From assembly GCA_039000515.1 (NCBI GenBank), contig JBCFYV010000100.1:38271456-38335455 (forward strand): a stretch of 64,000 nucleotides of DNA, in the 5' to 3' direction. The stretch's first letter is position 1, and each line of letters opens with the position of its first letter. The notes beneath the pieces are model-generated. The model was not told where the DNA came from. It worked only from the letters and a program-made list of their open reading frames with translations, and searched no databases. Below are positions 54,592 to 64,000 of the stretch, piece after piece. Made by a program: the position numbers and the translations under genes. This DNA comes from Timema cristinae. Its lineage: Eukaryota; Arthropoda; Insecta; Phasmatodea; Timematidae.

Positions 54592-54879
54592 GGTGACCTG
54601 GTGGTCTAGGGGTAAGGTGTCAGACTTCTGTGCTGGCGGCCGGGGTTCGATCCTCGGTCCCAGCACAGATTTATCATAACAAACCCTTCCTTCACCTCTG
54701 ACAAGACATCTTGTGAATGTGTGGAATGCCAGGCCTCCACCGTGGTTCGGATTCCACGTTAAACTGTAGGTCCTTCATTTTCATCCACAATCACCCTACC
54801 ATTACACATTAGGTAAGTGCGTATAACCCGAACGGGTAGTAAGACGCGGTGCTAATAATAATAATATAATAATAATAAT
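54592..54879 (+). mobile_element. SINE-A present only in copy 1
   Basis: Full-length SINE-A. CCTCTCCTT (54583-54591) and CCTCTTCTT (54883-54891) form a TSD with one mismatch. The matching place in copy 2 (near 62345) reads CCCTCTCCTTCGGTATCC with no insert. Confidence 0.95.
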
Positions 54880-55230
54880 CTTCCTCTTCTTCGGTATCCA
54901 AACAAGAGCTGCGTGGATTTTCCTTCCGAGCCTACTAATTATTCGGGTATGTAAAATGAAGCCAGGTTCATTAGACCTTACACTAAAATTGAGCGGGCTC
55001 AAAAAAAAAAAAAAAAAAAGACGATAACAAGCTCCTAAGAACCGTTCAAGAAGGGCTTTTGCGTGATTTAACTGGACGTCAGCCAAACTATTCCGGTGCT
55101 CCCAGTTAATCGAGCCTTTGGTATCATCCCTTCCCTGTGGTCCCTAGTCGATGTTTGGAGGGGGACTATGGGGTTAGATATGTGTAAGGGGGAAGGGGAA
55201 AAAAAAGGGTAAGGGGTTTATAGGAAAATG

Positions 55231-55490
55231 ATCCGCATCAGTGGCGTAATTGGTTAACGCGCTAGTTTCGTGATGAGCTAGACTGCCGAGGACGGGGAGA
55301 TTTGAGGTTCGAATCTCAGTCGGGTAAACTTAGGGTGGTCCTTAGATGTTTTTAAACTCCCCTCCAGCAAATGTAGGTTCACTTATCCTATATTCAACCT
55401 TTCCCCGTTCCTAACCCATTAACGTAATTTGTACTCAAACGTATAGCCCGTACGGGTAGTAAGACGCGGTGCTAATAATAATAATAATAA
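55231..55490 (+). mobile_element. SINE-B with hybrid tail (copy 1)
   Basis: SINE-B head ATCAGTGGCGTAATTGG, B box AGGTTCGAATCTC and body. The tail GACGCGGTGCTAATAATAA, however, matches the separate SINE-A end of copy 2 rather than the SINE-B end there. Confidence 0.85.
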
Positions 55491-55669
55491 ATAGCTTCTT
55501 TTAGATCATGAAACTTCAGCTTCTTTTCTTATTTAGGGCCCGTTCTCGATTTACATGTGGGGGTCCGGGCGGCATGCAGTGTGGGGCCCACATAACCCAT
55601 GTATAAATATAATAATAATAAACGTAAAAGGAAATAGGCTAAAATAAAAACGATTATTTAGGCCTTATA

Positions 55670-55769
55670 NNNNNNNNNNNNNNNNNNNNNNNNNNNNNNN
55701 NNNNNNNNNNNNNNNNNNNNNNNNNNNNNNNNNNNNNNNNNNNNNNNNNNNNNNNNNNNNNNNNNNNNN
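55670..55769. other. Assembly gap, 100 N
   Basis: Exactly 100 N between the two long copies, so an unknown-size gap. Its position at both copy ends suggests a failed overlap merge. Confidence 0.99.
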
Positions 55770-55965
55770 ACTAAGCTTTATTAAAATTTGGAACAGCCGT
55801 TAATATTTCACAATTAACAGGTTTATTTTTTATGAAGAGCTTTAAGCGCTACGATAGTTAATTTTAGGTCATGACCTTGAAAATTGTACTAGACTTTTGA
55901 AAAGAAAGATGATGAAACAATGGTGTAGGGCTGTAGGATATTAGATAAGGCCATATTGTTCCTTT

Positions 55966-56093
55966 CAGGGAGAAGGGGTTCACAAATTCGGGTACACTTA
56001 TTCTAAATTCAGCCTTGCTCATCCCTAATTCACTAGCGTAAATTAGTTTATTTGCATGTAACATAAACAGGTAGTAAGACGCGGTGCTAAAAA
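55966..56093 (+). mobile_element. SINE-C 3' half (copy 2)
   Basis: Counterpart of 48161-48288. Confidence 0.72.
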
Positions 56094-56292
56094 TTAAACG
56101 CTCTTCTAGTGAATAAGAGTTAAATTATAAAAGCATCGATTCATGTTAATGCAAATATTAAAATATAACATTAAAATTAAAATTAGTAACGTTAATAGCT
56201 ATTATTTAATTATTAGTTTAAAGAAAATATACAATATTAGTACTACGCAAGCTAAAATACAAATCAAATAGCATTCACTTTAAAAGGAGCTA

Positions 56293-56513
56293 CAGTAGCC
56301 CCACGGCTTCTTTGGTGCTGACTGACAGCTCACTGCTGACTTCTGACAGTCTACATTTAAGTATATACCTAAATTTTGACTGTCAGAAGTGACCGCTGCT
56401 AAACACATGTTTTTGCAGATAATATGGTTTGGCGTAGGGATACATAATTTGGTCTGGTAACTTTTCAAAGCCGTGAGCTGTCAGTCAGCACCAAAGAAGT
56501 CATATGGCTACTG
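56293..56513. mobile_element. MITE1 (copy 2)
   Basis: Counterpart of 48488-48708, same TA flanks, same length. Confidence 0.9.
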
Positions 56514-57084
56514 TACATTTCCATTGGTTGAAATCATCTTTTTCCTTGTAGGAATACCTCGTAAAGTTAAACGGTAACTGCTTCACTGTACACCAGTGCT
56601 ACTTTAACTTTTTTGAAAGCGACCCTAGATCTAATATTTTCCTGGCCAGGCCACATAAAGTGCCATTGCATGTAGTTTCAAATGCTTTTATTTTCCCACG
56701 TGTCAATTAAATTAACTTATTTGAATTAATTATAACAAAACAAAACTAATTTCAATAAATTTTTAATCAGCCAAAATGTTAAGTACGATTTTTTTTAAAT
56801 GAAAATATGACTTTGTCATAATATTATTTATGTACGTAACCAAAAATACTATTCCAGTGGCTACTATAATGGTGTTTTATTATTGGGGAGAGTTTTAACG
56901 AGTTTTAATTTTGTATCGATAAATGTTATCAAATAATTTGAATCAAATTTCAGTAATTTTTCCATCCAACAAATACATAACTAAACAATATTTTCCCGTG
57001 AAAGCATGACTTCATTGAACAATTTTGTTAAGGGACAGAAACTGTTTTTCAATTAAAACCGTGATGGAGCTTCATTTTGTAAGT

Positions 57085-57342
57085 TATTATTAGCACCGCG
57101 TCTTACTACCCATTCGGGTTACACGCACTTACGCTAATGTGTAATGGTAGGGTGATGGTGATATGAAATGGAGGACCTACAGTTTAACGTGGGATCCGAA
57201 CCACGGTGGAGGCCTGGCATTCCACACATTCACAAGTTGTGATTAATACACGTCTTGTCAGAGGTGAAGGAAGGTTTGGCAATCAGATAAATCTGTGCTG
57301 GGACTGAGGATTGAACACCTTACCCCTAGACCACCAGGTCAC
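57085..57342 (-). mobile_element. SINE-A with deleted head segment (copy 2)
   Basis: Counterpart of 49281-49538, with the same internal deletion. Confidence 0.9.
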
Positions 57343-57676
57343 CGAGAGCTATGTTGAAGTGCAGAGTATAACGAAAATCATTCTGAAAGAGTAAGACGAT
57401 TATTTGATTGAGTCTTTATCGTTACAAGACCTAAAAAAAAATCCTTGTTCACAGACGTAGGTTATATTTTCAAAAGAGGGAAAAAAGTAATTTAAACTTT
57501 CCGTGTCAGAATGGTCTTATCCTTGAGCTGGGTCCGAAATTCCGAGATAAAGAGAGTTTCAAAACTTTGTTTCGGCACTTTTTTTTATTGTCAGTATTGC
57601 AGTAATTATTCATACCATACCAGTTTGATGACTAGTGTCTGTAAATTGTAATATTTCATAGTTTTTGGCTATTTTT

Positions 57677-57753
57677 TAGAGACCTTCCCGCGACCCTCAG
57701 GAACATCCTTGCGACTCTCGTTTGGGTCGCGACCCCGGGTTTGGTAACCACTG
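57677..57753 (-). mobile_element. Probable hAT terminus (copy 2)
   Basis: Counterpart of 49871-49948. Confidence 0.45.
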
Positions 57754-57855
57754 CCATACACGGTTCGGCAACGATCGAATATGAACCGGTACATACAGAG
57801 AGCATTGATTCTATTCCTAAGTATTCGGTAGCCGTAATTTTTCCGGGCACAAACT

Positions 57856-57923
57856 AGGCTAATGTTAAGATGCTAGAAACGTACAACCCGAACGGTTAGT
57901 AAGAAGCGATGCTGAAAAAAAAA
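57856..57923 (+). mobile_element. SINE-C tail only (copy 2)
   Basis: Counterpart of 50051-50121; the poly(A) contains a C here. Confidence 0.65.
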
Positions 57924-58223
57924 CAACTAGAATTAGTCGCACACTCGCAGTTTAGCCGAAGTAGGACAACTCGTCGATTGTGATCGTGTCTAGCTAGTTT
58001 CATCTCTGTTTCAAGACCCAGTTCTCACCCAACCCCCTTGCTCTTTCCCCCTTATCAACATCATTTCCCGACTTACCACACGCTATCTCAGAACGAGTCA
58101 TAAAGACCAGGTGGACGACAACAATGCAATCGTCGATAATACCTGTGAGGATTGAACAAAAGAAAAACCGCCAAAACAAACACGAACAAAGAAACGTTTA
58201 AACATATCGGGGAGGAATAAAAC

Positions 58224-58530
58224 GATTTTAATTCGACAGGTATTGAATTAAAGACAACGTTTATTTGATTTCAATTCAACAGGTATTGAATTAATGGCAA
58301 CGTTTATATGATTTTAATTCAACATGTATTGAATTAAAGACAACGTTTATGTGATTTTAATTCAACAGGTATTGAATTAAATACAACGTTTATATGATTT
58401 TAATTCAACAGCTATTGAATTAAATACAACGTTTATATGATCTTAATTCAACAGCTATTGAATTAAATACAACGTTTATATGATTTTTAATTCAACAGGT
58501 ATTGAATTAAAGACACAACGTTTATGTGAT
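58224..58530. repeat. 43-bp minisatellite, seven units (copy 2)
   Basis: Same unit as 50419-50767 with one unit fewer. The later units carry the CAGCTATTG variant twice, where copy 1 has it once. Confidence 0.97.
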
Positions 58531-60289
58531 AGAGTTATTATTACTAGAGAGCACATAGAAACAGGATTAAACGTGTGCTGTAAATAACCTGCGACACTAT
58601 CCTTAAATGACGTCATAATCACAGAAAGAAGATATTGGTCACGTTCGGTGCAAGGAAAGGGCCTACGTATGAGCTGTCTAGTAATAATAAATCTGCGCAA
58701 GTGCAACTTCTCAAATGAAACTGTCACATAAATATGGTGATCATATCCGGCGCAGTCTTAATGTATTAAGTATATTATTTATGAGTTGTATCAATCACGT
58801 GGTTAATTATTTATCCAGTAATTTATATTTAATATTCAACTCTGACTAAGAGCAATCAGTGTAATTAATAGGTTTATCATTAAGTGTTGTGGAAATCGTT
58901 TGGTTAGTGAGTTGTTTTTAACGTTTTTTTTTTTTTTGTCGGGGAACCATAAACTTGAGTTCTAAAAATATTTTTTGAGGACCTTTCTTAACAATTTTCA
59001 TTGTTTTGAATGTAAAAAAATGAAGCTCGTAGAGGTTTTATTAATACATTATTAGACTTCTATTAAAATGTTTTGTTTTTATATAGCAATGAAAATGTTA
59101 GAGAAGGTTCTCAAAAATGTTACTTTTAGAACAAAGTCAAGATAATAAATAGTATCCCCCCCAAAAAAAAATTCTTAAAATATAATTCAAAACTCACTTG
59201 AACATAACGTCTGTTTTAGTTCAGTGTCATCATGTCTAACTGGCTCAGGAGGTCAGGATTAGATTCGAAACCCAAACTGAGGCACTAGGAACGGTTTTCA
59301 AAATTGTGATTTTAATTTAGGGTTTCCGTACTCTTTTTAGGTATATAGTTCTGTATTTTCGTCATATTAAATAACTATTAAATCACGTATAGCTCAAGCT
59401 AACCTAATGTATACATTGAAACGCAATATGATGTGTTTGAAAGCTCTAAAAATCTTTAAAGAAACTTATATGTAGATTAACATCCTTTTAACATTTCGGA
59501 TTCAAAATAAATCTTAGGCATATTTTAAAAACTGGCAATTTACAACGACATAGTATTACAATATTTGTAAAGTTGATTTAAACTTTTATCATTCCAGTTT
59601 GTAATATAATACAATAAACAGATACAATATTTTCTTTAACAAAAATATACTTGTTATTTCTTTTAAAATTAAATCTTTTTATTGTATTAGTTTTAATTTT
59701 TTTATTTTGTGGTGGTGGGTAACGATAGTTCCATACATTGATTGCTATGTAGTCGTATTTAATTATAGTTTATTATTTTATATTAAATAGTAAATTATCT
59801 CAAGAAATATTTAAAAAAAGGGCAAACCAAACGACCTCTTAAAACACTCAATTAAAGTAGTCAATTTGAACTACAAAGTTCATTACCCTTGTTTCAAAAC
59901 AAGTGACGTCATTAAAAAAAAAACACTCTCTTGGTTGGCACTGTAACTCACTTGGTTAGTTAATGCGATGTCAAAGCTAATTCGTAAATAAATAATTCAT
60001 TTTAAGCTTACGTATACAAAAAGTTTGAAATTTAAAAAGTTTGAATAAGCTCCGGAAGCTTGTGGGAGCATGGTGGGGTGTGGAGAGGGTAAGGACGGAA
60101 GCGAAAGCACACCAGTAGCAGTATACATGCACACACTCATATACAACCGTATTAAACAGTAATTGCGCCCTAAGTAGGTCAGATCGTTTCTGTTGTTGAC
60201 CAATAGGACGATCCCAGATTTCATCTTTGTCCGTGTGTAGTCCAATTTTCATATAAAGAGCCTTATTCGACAGCCAAGAAAGTTTTTTT
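58531..60289. other. AT-rich, one weak SINE fragment (copy 2)
   Basis: Counterpart of 50768-52534. The tRNA-like fragment is at about 59222-59360. Nothing else supported. Confidence 0.45.
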
Positions 60290-60794
60290 TTCTTTTTCAG
60301 CACCATATATGAGGAAGGTTTAATTTATGGGAAGTATACCAATATTTTCTAGGAAGAAAAGTGAGAAAAGCATTTAGATAACAAAAAAATACTCTCGATA
60401 CATCCTATTGGGATTCGAACTATGATATCCCCTGTCATCGACAGTACAATCTATTGCAAAATGGGTGACCTGGTGGTCTAGGGGTAAGGTGTCAGTCAGG
60501 CTTCTGTGCTGGGGTCCTGTGGTTCAATCTTTGGTCCCGGCACAGATTTATCTGATTACCAAACCCTTCCTTCACCTCTGACAAGACGTGTATTAATCGC
60601 AACTTGTGAATGTGGGGAATACCATGACTCCACCGTGGTTCGGATCCCACGTTAAACTGTAGGTCTCTCCATTTCATCTCACTACACATTAGCAAGTGCA
60701 TATAGCCCGAACGGGTAGTAAGACGCGGTGCTAATAATAATAATAATAATAATAATATTGCAAAATGGGAGTGATGTCTTAGACCATTCGAATA
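60290..60794 (-). mobile_element. SINE-C split by SINE-A (copy 2)
   Basis: Counterpart of 52535-53035. Confidence 0.75.
60465..60756 (+). mobile_element. SINE-A with TSD (copy 2)
   Basis: Counterpart of 52701-52993, same ATTGCAAAATGG duplication. Confidence 0.94.
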
Positions 60795-61330
60795 TTGAAA
60801 ATATATTAAATCTACTTGCCCGTATTCATACGTCAAGTCATGTCACTTTTGATCGATATTATCAATACCTATGTTTTAATACTAGCAACCGGCCTCGTGG
60901 TATAGTGGTCTGAGTCCTTGGATACTGACCTAGAGGATCCAGTTTCGATTCCCAGCTGGTACCGGGGGATTTTTCTCGGAAGGGAATAACTCCCACGGTC
61001 ACCAGGGTTTGGTTAACTAGACTTAAGTTAGGTTAAAATCTTAGTTGATTTTAACCTGTCATACTATCACCTTAATCTCATCTCATCGGGACATAGAAAA
61101 AGCTCTCAAGGAAAGTATGTACGATTAGTACATTCAGAAATGTCCTGAGCAAAAGTGGATTAGTACTGGCTGATCTTTCTGCAATCAGAGCTACACAATG
61201 ATGTAGTCCAGGCATGCCATTATTATTATATATTATTAATAAAATAGTAAAATGTTATCAATTTTGACCACAAGAAATGAATGCTATTTTTCAAAAGGCC
61301 TTTTTTATGAAAATTGAACTGTGCCAACCC
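60795..61330 (+). mobile_element. MITE2 split by SINE-E (copy 2)
   Basis: Counterpart of 53036-53575. Confidence 0.65.
60889..61230 (+). mobile_element. SINE-E (copy 2)
   Basis: Head CCGGCCTCGTGGTATAGTGG is closer to a normal tRNA-like A box than in copy 1, which has an extra T and a CGC variant. Confidence 0.75.
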
Positions 61331-61347
61331 ATAATATTGTTCTAAAG

Positions 61348-61606
61348 TCGATTTGGTCGAATGGAACTTAATTATGAGTGGTTTCAGTGCGGCCTTTGCG
61401 GTGAAACTTATACCCGGTGGGCACGCAGAAAGGTTCGTCATTCTACTTTGGTCTGGTTTGCCGGTGACGAAGAGGTCAAGGTTCGGAACACACCCGTAGT
61501 TAGAGAGGTGATTTCTCTCTCTCTCTCTCTTGAAACGGATATTCACTCTCTTTCCCCAGAAATGTGTGTGCGCTATTTCTAGATTCTACCTTCCTCATTC
61601 CAAGGA
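61348..61606 (+). mobile_element. SINE-C variant (copy 2)
   Basis: Counterpart of 53588-53850. Confidence 0.55.
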
Positions 61607-61755
61607 ATAAGGAGTTCAGGAGGGTAGTCCGCATGTGGATCGAATGTTCCCTTGTTTGGGAAATGTTTGAGAAACGCTCAACGATGCGGGATAAATTTTA
61701 TGTTATTTGAGGCTAAACACAAGTGGGAGACTATTTCAAATTTATTAGAATCTAG

Positions 61756-62013
61756 CTACCTGCTTCAGTGGCCACATGGTTTAAAGGCGCTACTCTCGTA
61801 GTATACTAGACTGCCGATGATGGGGAGATCGAAGTTCGAATCTCGGTCGAGTGTACTGAGGTTTATTTTTTCTAAAATAATTAAATTGTCCTCTCACGCA
61901 AATTCGGGTATATTTCCTCTAAATATAAACTTCCTAATCCCTAAAACCACTAGCATATTTAGTACATAAGCGTATAACTCGAACGGGTGGTAAGACTCGG
62001 CGATAAAAAAAAA
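61756..62013 (+). mobile_element. SINE-C, full length (copy 2)
   Basis: Counterpart of 53998-54258. Confidence 0.88.
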
Positions 62014-62142
62014 CCTCCTTAATGAGGTTAAATTTGGTATAAAAAAACGGGAGGTTATGTCATCTATTTTTTAGATGTCGGATACTACCGTGTGTTTCAA
62101 AACATATGTCTTCTATGTTATTCCGATTTACTACTTGTGATC

Positions 62143-62310
62143 CCAACCGGATTGGTGGTCATGCGGGCTAAAGCGTCAACGTCCCCTAGTCAAGTGTACT
62201 AGGAGGGATTCTCACAGATGATCTCCCACTATTCCTCCTTTTAACATTCTACCTTCCTCGTCCCCTTTAGTATAAAATATGAGGATAGCCCGGACGGCAG
62301 ACAGGTATAC
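62143..62310 (+). mobile_element. SINE-C variant, decayed (copy 2)
   Basis: Counterpart of 54385-54545. The SINE-A that follows in copy 1 is absent here. Confidence 0.5.
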
Positions 62311-62690
62311 TAAGACTCTCAGTGAATCCCAGCCAGACTCTCCCTCTCCTTCGGTATCCAAACAAAAGCTGCGTGGATTTTCTTCCGAGCCTACTAATTA
62401 TCGGGTATGTAAAATGAAGCCAGGTTCATTAGACCTTACACTAAATTGAGCGGGCTCAAAAAAAAAAAAAAAAAGAAAGACGATAACGAGCTCCTAAGAA
62501 CCGTTCAAGAAGGGCTTTTGCGTGATTTAACTGGACGTCAGCCAAACTATTCCGGTGCTCCCAGTTAATCGAGCCTTTGGTATCATCCCTTCACTGTGGT
62601 CCCTAGTCGATGTTTGGAGGGGACTATGGGGTTAGATATAAGTAAGGGGGAAGAGGGGAAAAAAAAGGGTAAGGGGTTTATAGGAAAATG

Positions 62691-62934
62691 ATCCACATCA
62701 ATGGCGTAATTGGTTAACGCGCTAGTTTCGTGATGAGCTAGACTGCGAGGACGGGGAGATTTGAGGTTCGAATCTCAGTCGGGTAAACTTAGGGTGGTCC
62801 TTAGATGTTTTTAAACTCCCCTCCACGCAAATGTAGGTTCACTTATCCTATATTCAACCTTTCCCCATTCCTAACCCATTAAACGTAATTTGTACTCAAA
62901 CGTATAGCCGTACGGGTAGTAAGACACGATGCTA
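62691..62934 (+). mobile_element. SINE-B with own tail (copy 2)
   Basis: Counterpart of 55231-55490 but with its original end GTACGGGTAGTAAGACACGA followed by ATTTAATTAATT instead of an (AAT)n run. Confidence 0.88.
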
Positions 62935-63187
62935 AATTTAATTAATTATATAAAAATGAAGATAGGCTCTCAGGATGGCCGATCACTTTGGGGTGTTAGA
63001 CTTGAGATTATTGACAAATCATTACGTTCATCACAATGTGATTTATTTATTTTTTATATATAAATGTTTTCTCTTTCAATTCATACCTAATCTGAAAAAC
63101 AATTTAACCTACTACTATTAATATTATGTGTTATGTCATTCGACAGAACCATTTCCTTGTCCAAATGGAATCCTCCAACGTATTCTA
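62935..63187. other. Segment absent from copy 1
   Basis: AT-rich spacer between the SINE-B and the truncated SINE-A, removed together with part of the SINE-A in copy 1. No gene seen. Confidence 0.8.
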
Positions 63188-63197
63188 TCAATAGCTT

Positions 63198-63360
63198 TGT
63201 GGGGAATGCCAGGCCTCCACCGTGGTTCGGATTCCACGTTAAACTGTAGGTCCTTCATTTCATCTCACAATCACCCTACCATTACACATTAGCGTAAGTG
63301 CGTACAACCCGAACAGGTAGTAAGACGCGGTGCTAATAATAATAATAATAATAATAATAA
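63198..63360 (+). mobile_element. SINE-A, 5' truncated, exact TSD (copy 2)
   Basis: Begins TGTGGGGAATGCCAGGCC and ends in (AAT)n. Exact 10-bp TSD TCAATAGCTT at 63188-63197 and 63361-63370. Confidence 0.95.
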
Positions 63361-63540
63361 TCAATAGCTTCTTTTAGATCATGAAATTTCAGCTTCTTTT
63401 CTTATTTAGGGCCAGTTCTCGATTTACATGTGGGGGTCCCGGGCCGGCATGCAGTGTGGGGCCCACATAACCCATGTATAAATATAATAATAATAACGTA
63501 AAAGGAAATAGGCTAAATAAAAACGCTTATTAGGCCTATA

Positions 63541-63849
63541 TACAAACTTCCTTGCTTTATTTTTAGCAAACATGTCAATATGTCTTCAAAGTTCATTTAA
63601 TGAATTTTATCATTTTCCATGCTGAAAATTAAGAGTTAATCCTTTCTTGTGGGGGTCTCCGGGGCGATGCCCCACCTTTTTTAATCTGGCACTGTTTGGG
63701 GACATCATTAAGTTGTAATCGTCAAATTCCTTATCTCCTTTTAACCTTTCACTTTGCAATTAAATCACTCAACATGTCGTTTATTCTAATAATGTGACTC
63801 TTACAGTTGACCTTTCTTTATAGACTCCCGTGCAGAATGTCTCTCTTTT
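63541..63849. other. Sequence beyond copy 2, unassigned
   Basis: Contains GTGGGGGTCTCCGGGGCGAT-GCCCCAC, which resembles GTGGGGGTCCCGGGCCGGCA…GTGGGGCCCAC at 63431. Both may be parts of one element of unknown type. Confidence 0.4.
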
Positions 63850-64000
63850 AATTTACGTTTCTTATATCTTCTTCATTATTATTCAGATCGGTCCACTTTA
63901 TGCTCTTTATTCTACTCCAGCACCATATTTCAAAGTTTTCCAAATGTTTGCCCTTTTTTTCCTCAGGGCTCATGTATCAGCTTCATACAAAGCGTTGCTC
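63850..64000 (-). pseudogene. LINE ORF2 fragment, runs off the window
   Basis: Minus strand: LYEADT then a stop, ALRKK, and after a frame shift FEIWCWSRIKSIKWTDLNN. This matches the post-reverse-transcriptase block (consensus like ETWTLRKEDxKRLEAFEMWCWRRMxKISWTD). At least one stop and one shift make it dead. The 5' part lies beyond 64000. Confidence 0.7.

Larger units (their letters stand above)
47964..55669. repeat. Large duplication, copy 1
   Basis: Matches 55770-63540 base for base apart from scattered single-base changes, small indels and three larger differences. It ends exactly at the N run, so the copy boundaries coincide with the contig ends. Confidence 0.96.
55770..63540. repeat. 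Large duplication, copy 2
   Basis: Starts at the first base after the gap with ACTAAGCTTTATTAAAATTT (same as 47964) and remains collinear to about 63540, where copy 1 runs out. Beyond that the sequence continues uniquely. Confidence 0.96.

Overview
This window looks like repeat-rich, AT-rich, non-genic DNA from an animal genome, most likely an arthropod and perhaps an insect. I infer this from abundant tRNA-derived SINEs with Pol III A/B boxes, many TA-, TAA- and 8-bp-flanked DNA transposon remnants, a mariner relic with the helix-turn-helix N-terminus common in insect elements, and LINE C-terminal fragments of an insect-like type. I found no intact host gene, no functional tRNA or rRNA gene, and nothing prokaryotic. 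Almost every short open frame is a SINE, a microsatellite or a tandem repeat read as protein. SINE names (A to F) and the MITE, foldback and R3 names are local labels.

Layout. 1-10 kb holds scattered SINEs, a foldback element, a TA-flanked MITE (MITE1) and a Harbinger-like element inserted in a 23-bp minisatellite. 10-20 kb holds dense SINEs with clear target-site duplications (TSDs), MITE2 copies that host other elements, a hAT-like MITE and a Helitron-like terminus. 20.2-21.4 kb is a 27-bp minisatellite. 23-25.7 kb holds a palindromic foldback element, a LINE 3' end and an oddly eroded SINE. 25.7-28 kb is quiet. A 100-N gap lies at 29387-29486. 30.2-31.1 kb is a long palindrome with a SINE in only one arm; 31.6-32.5 kb holds 76-bp and 16-bp tandem arrays. 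34-43.7 kb has more SINEs, a Tigger-like element and a second palindromic foldback. 43.75-46.29 kb is a stack of four elements (two hATs, one PIF/Harbinger, one SINE) inside a mariner-like relic.

47964-55669 and 55770-63540 are two near-identical ~7.7-kb copies either side of a second 100-N gap. They are arranged as a contig-end overlap, so this is probably two unmerged haplotypes rather than a biological tandem duplication. The copies differ by a SINE insertion, a 401-bp SINE-to-SINE recombination deletion, and 8 versus 7 units of a hairpin-forming 43-bp repeat. The window ends in a decayed LINE reverse-transcriptase fragment.

The SINEs fall into two groups by 3' end. A, B and C share a tail built around GGGTAGTAAGACGCGGTGCT; D and F share a different one around AGAAAGTGCACGTTAAAT. 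This suggests two partner LINE lineages. Clean TSDs, recurrent 5' truncation points and a presence/absence difference suggest SINE-A was active recently.
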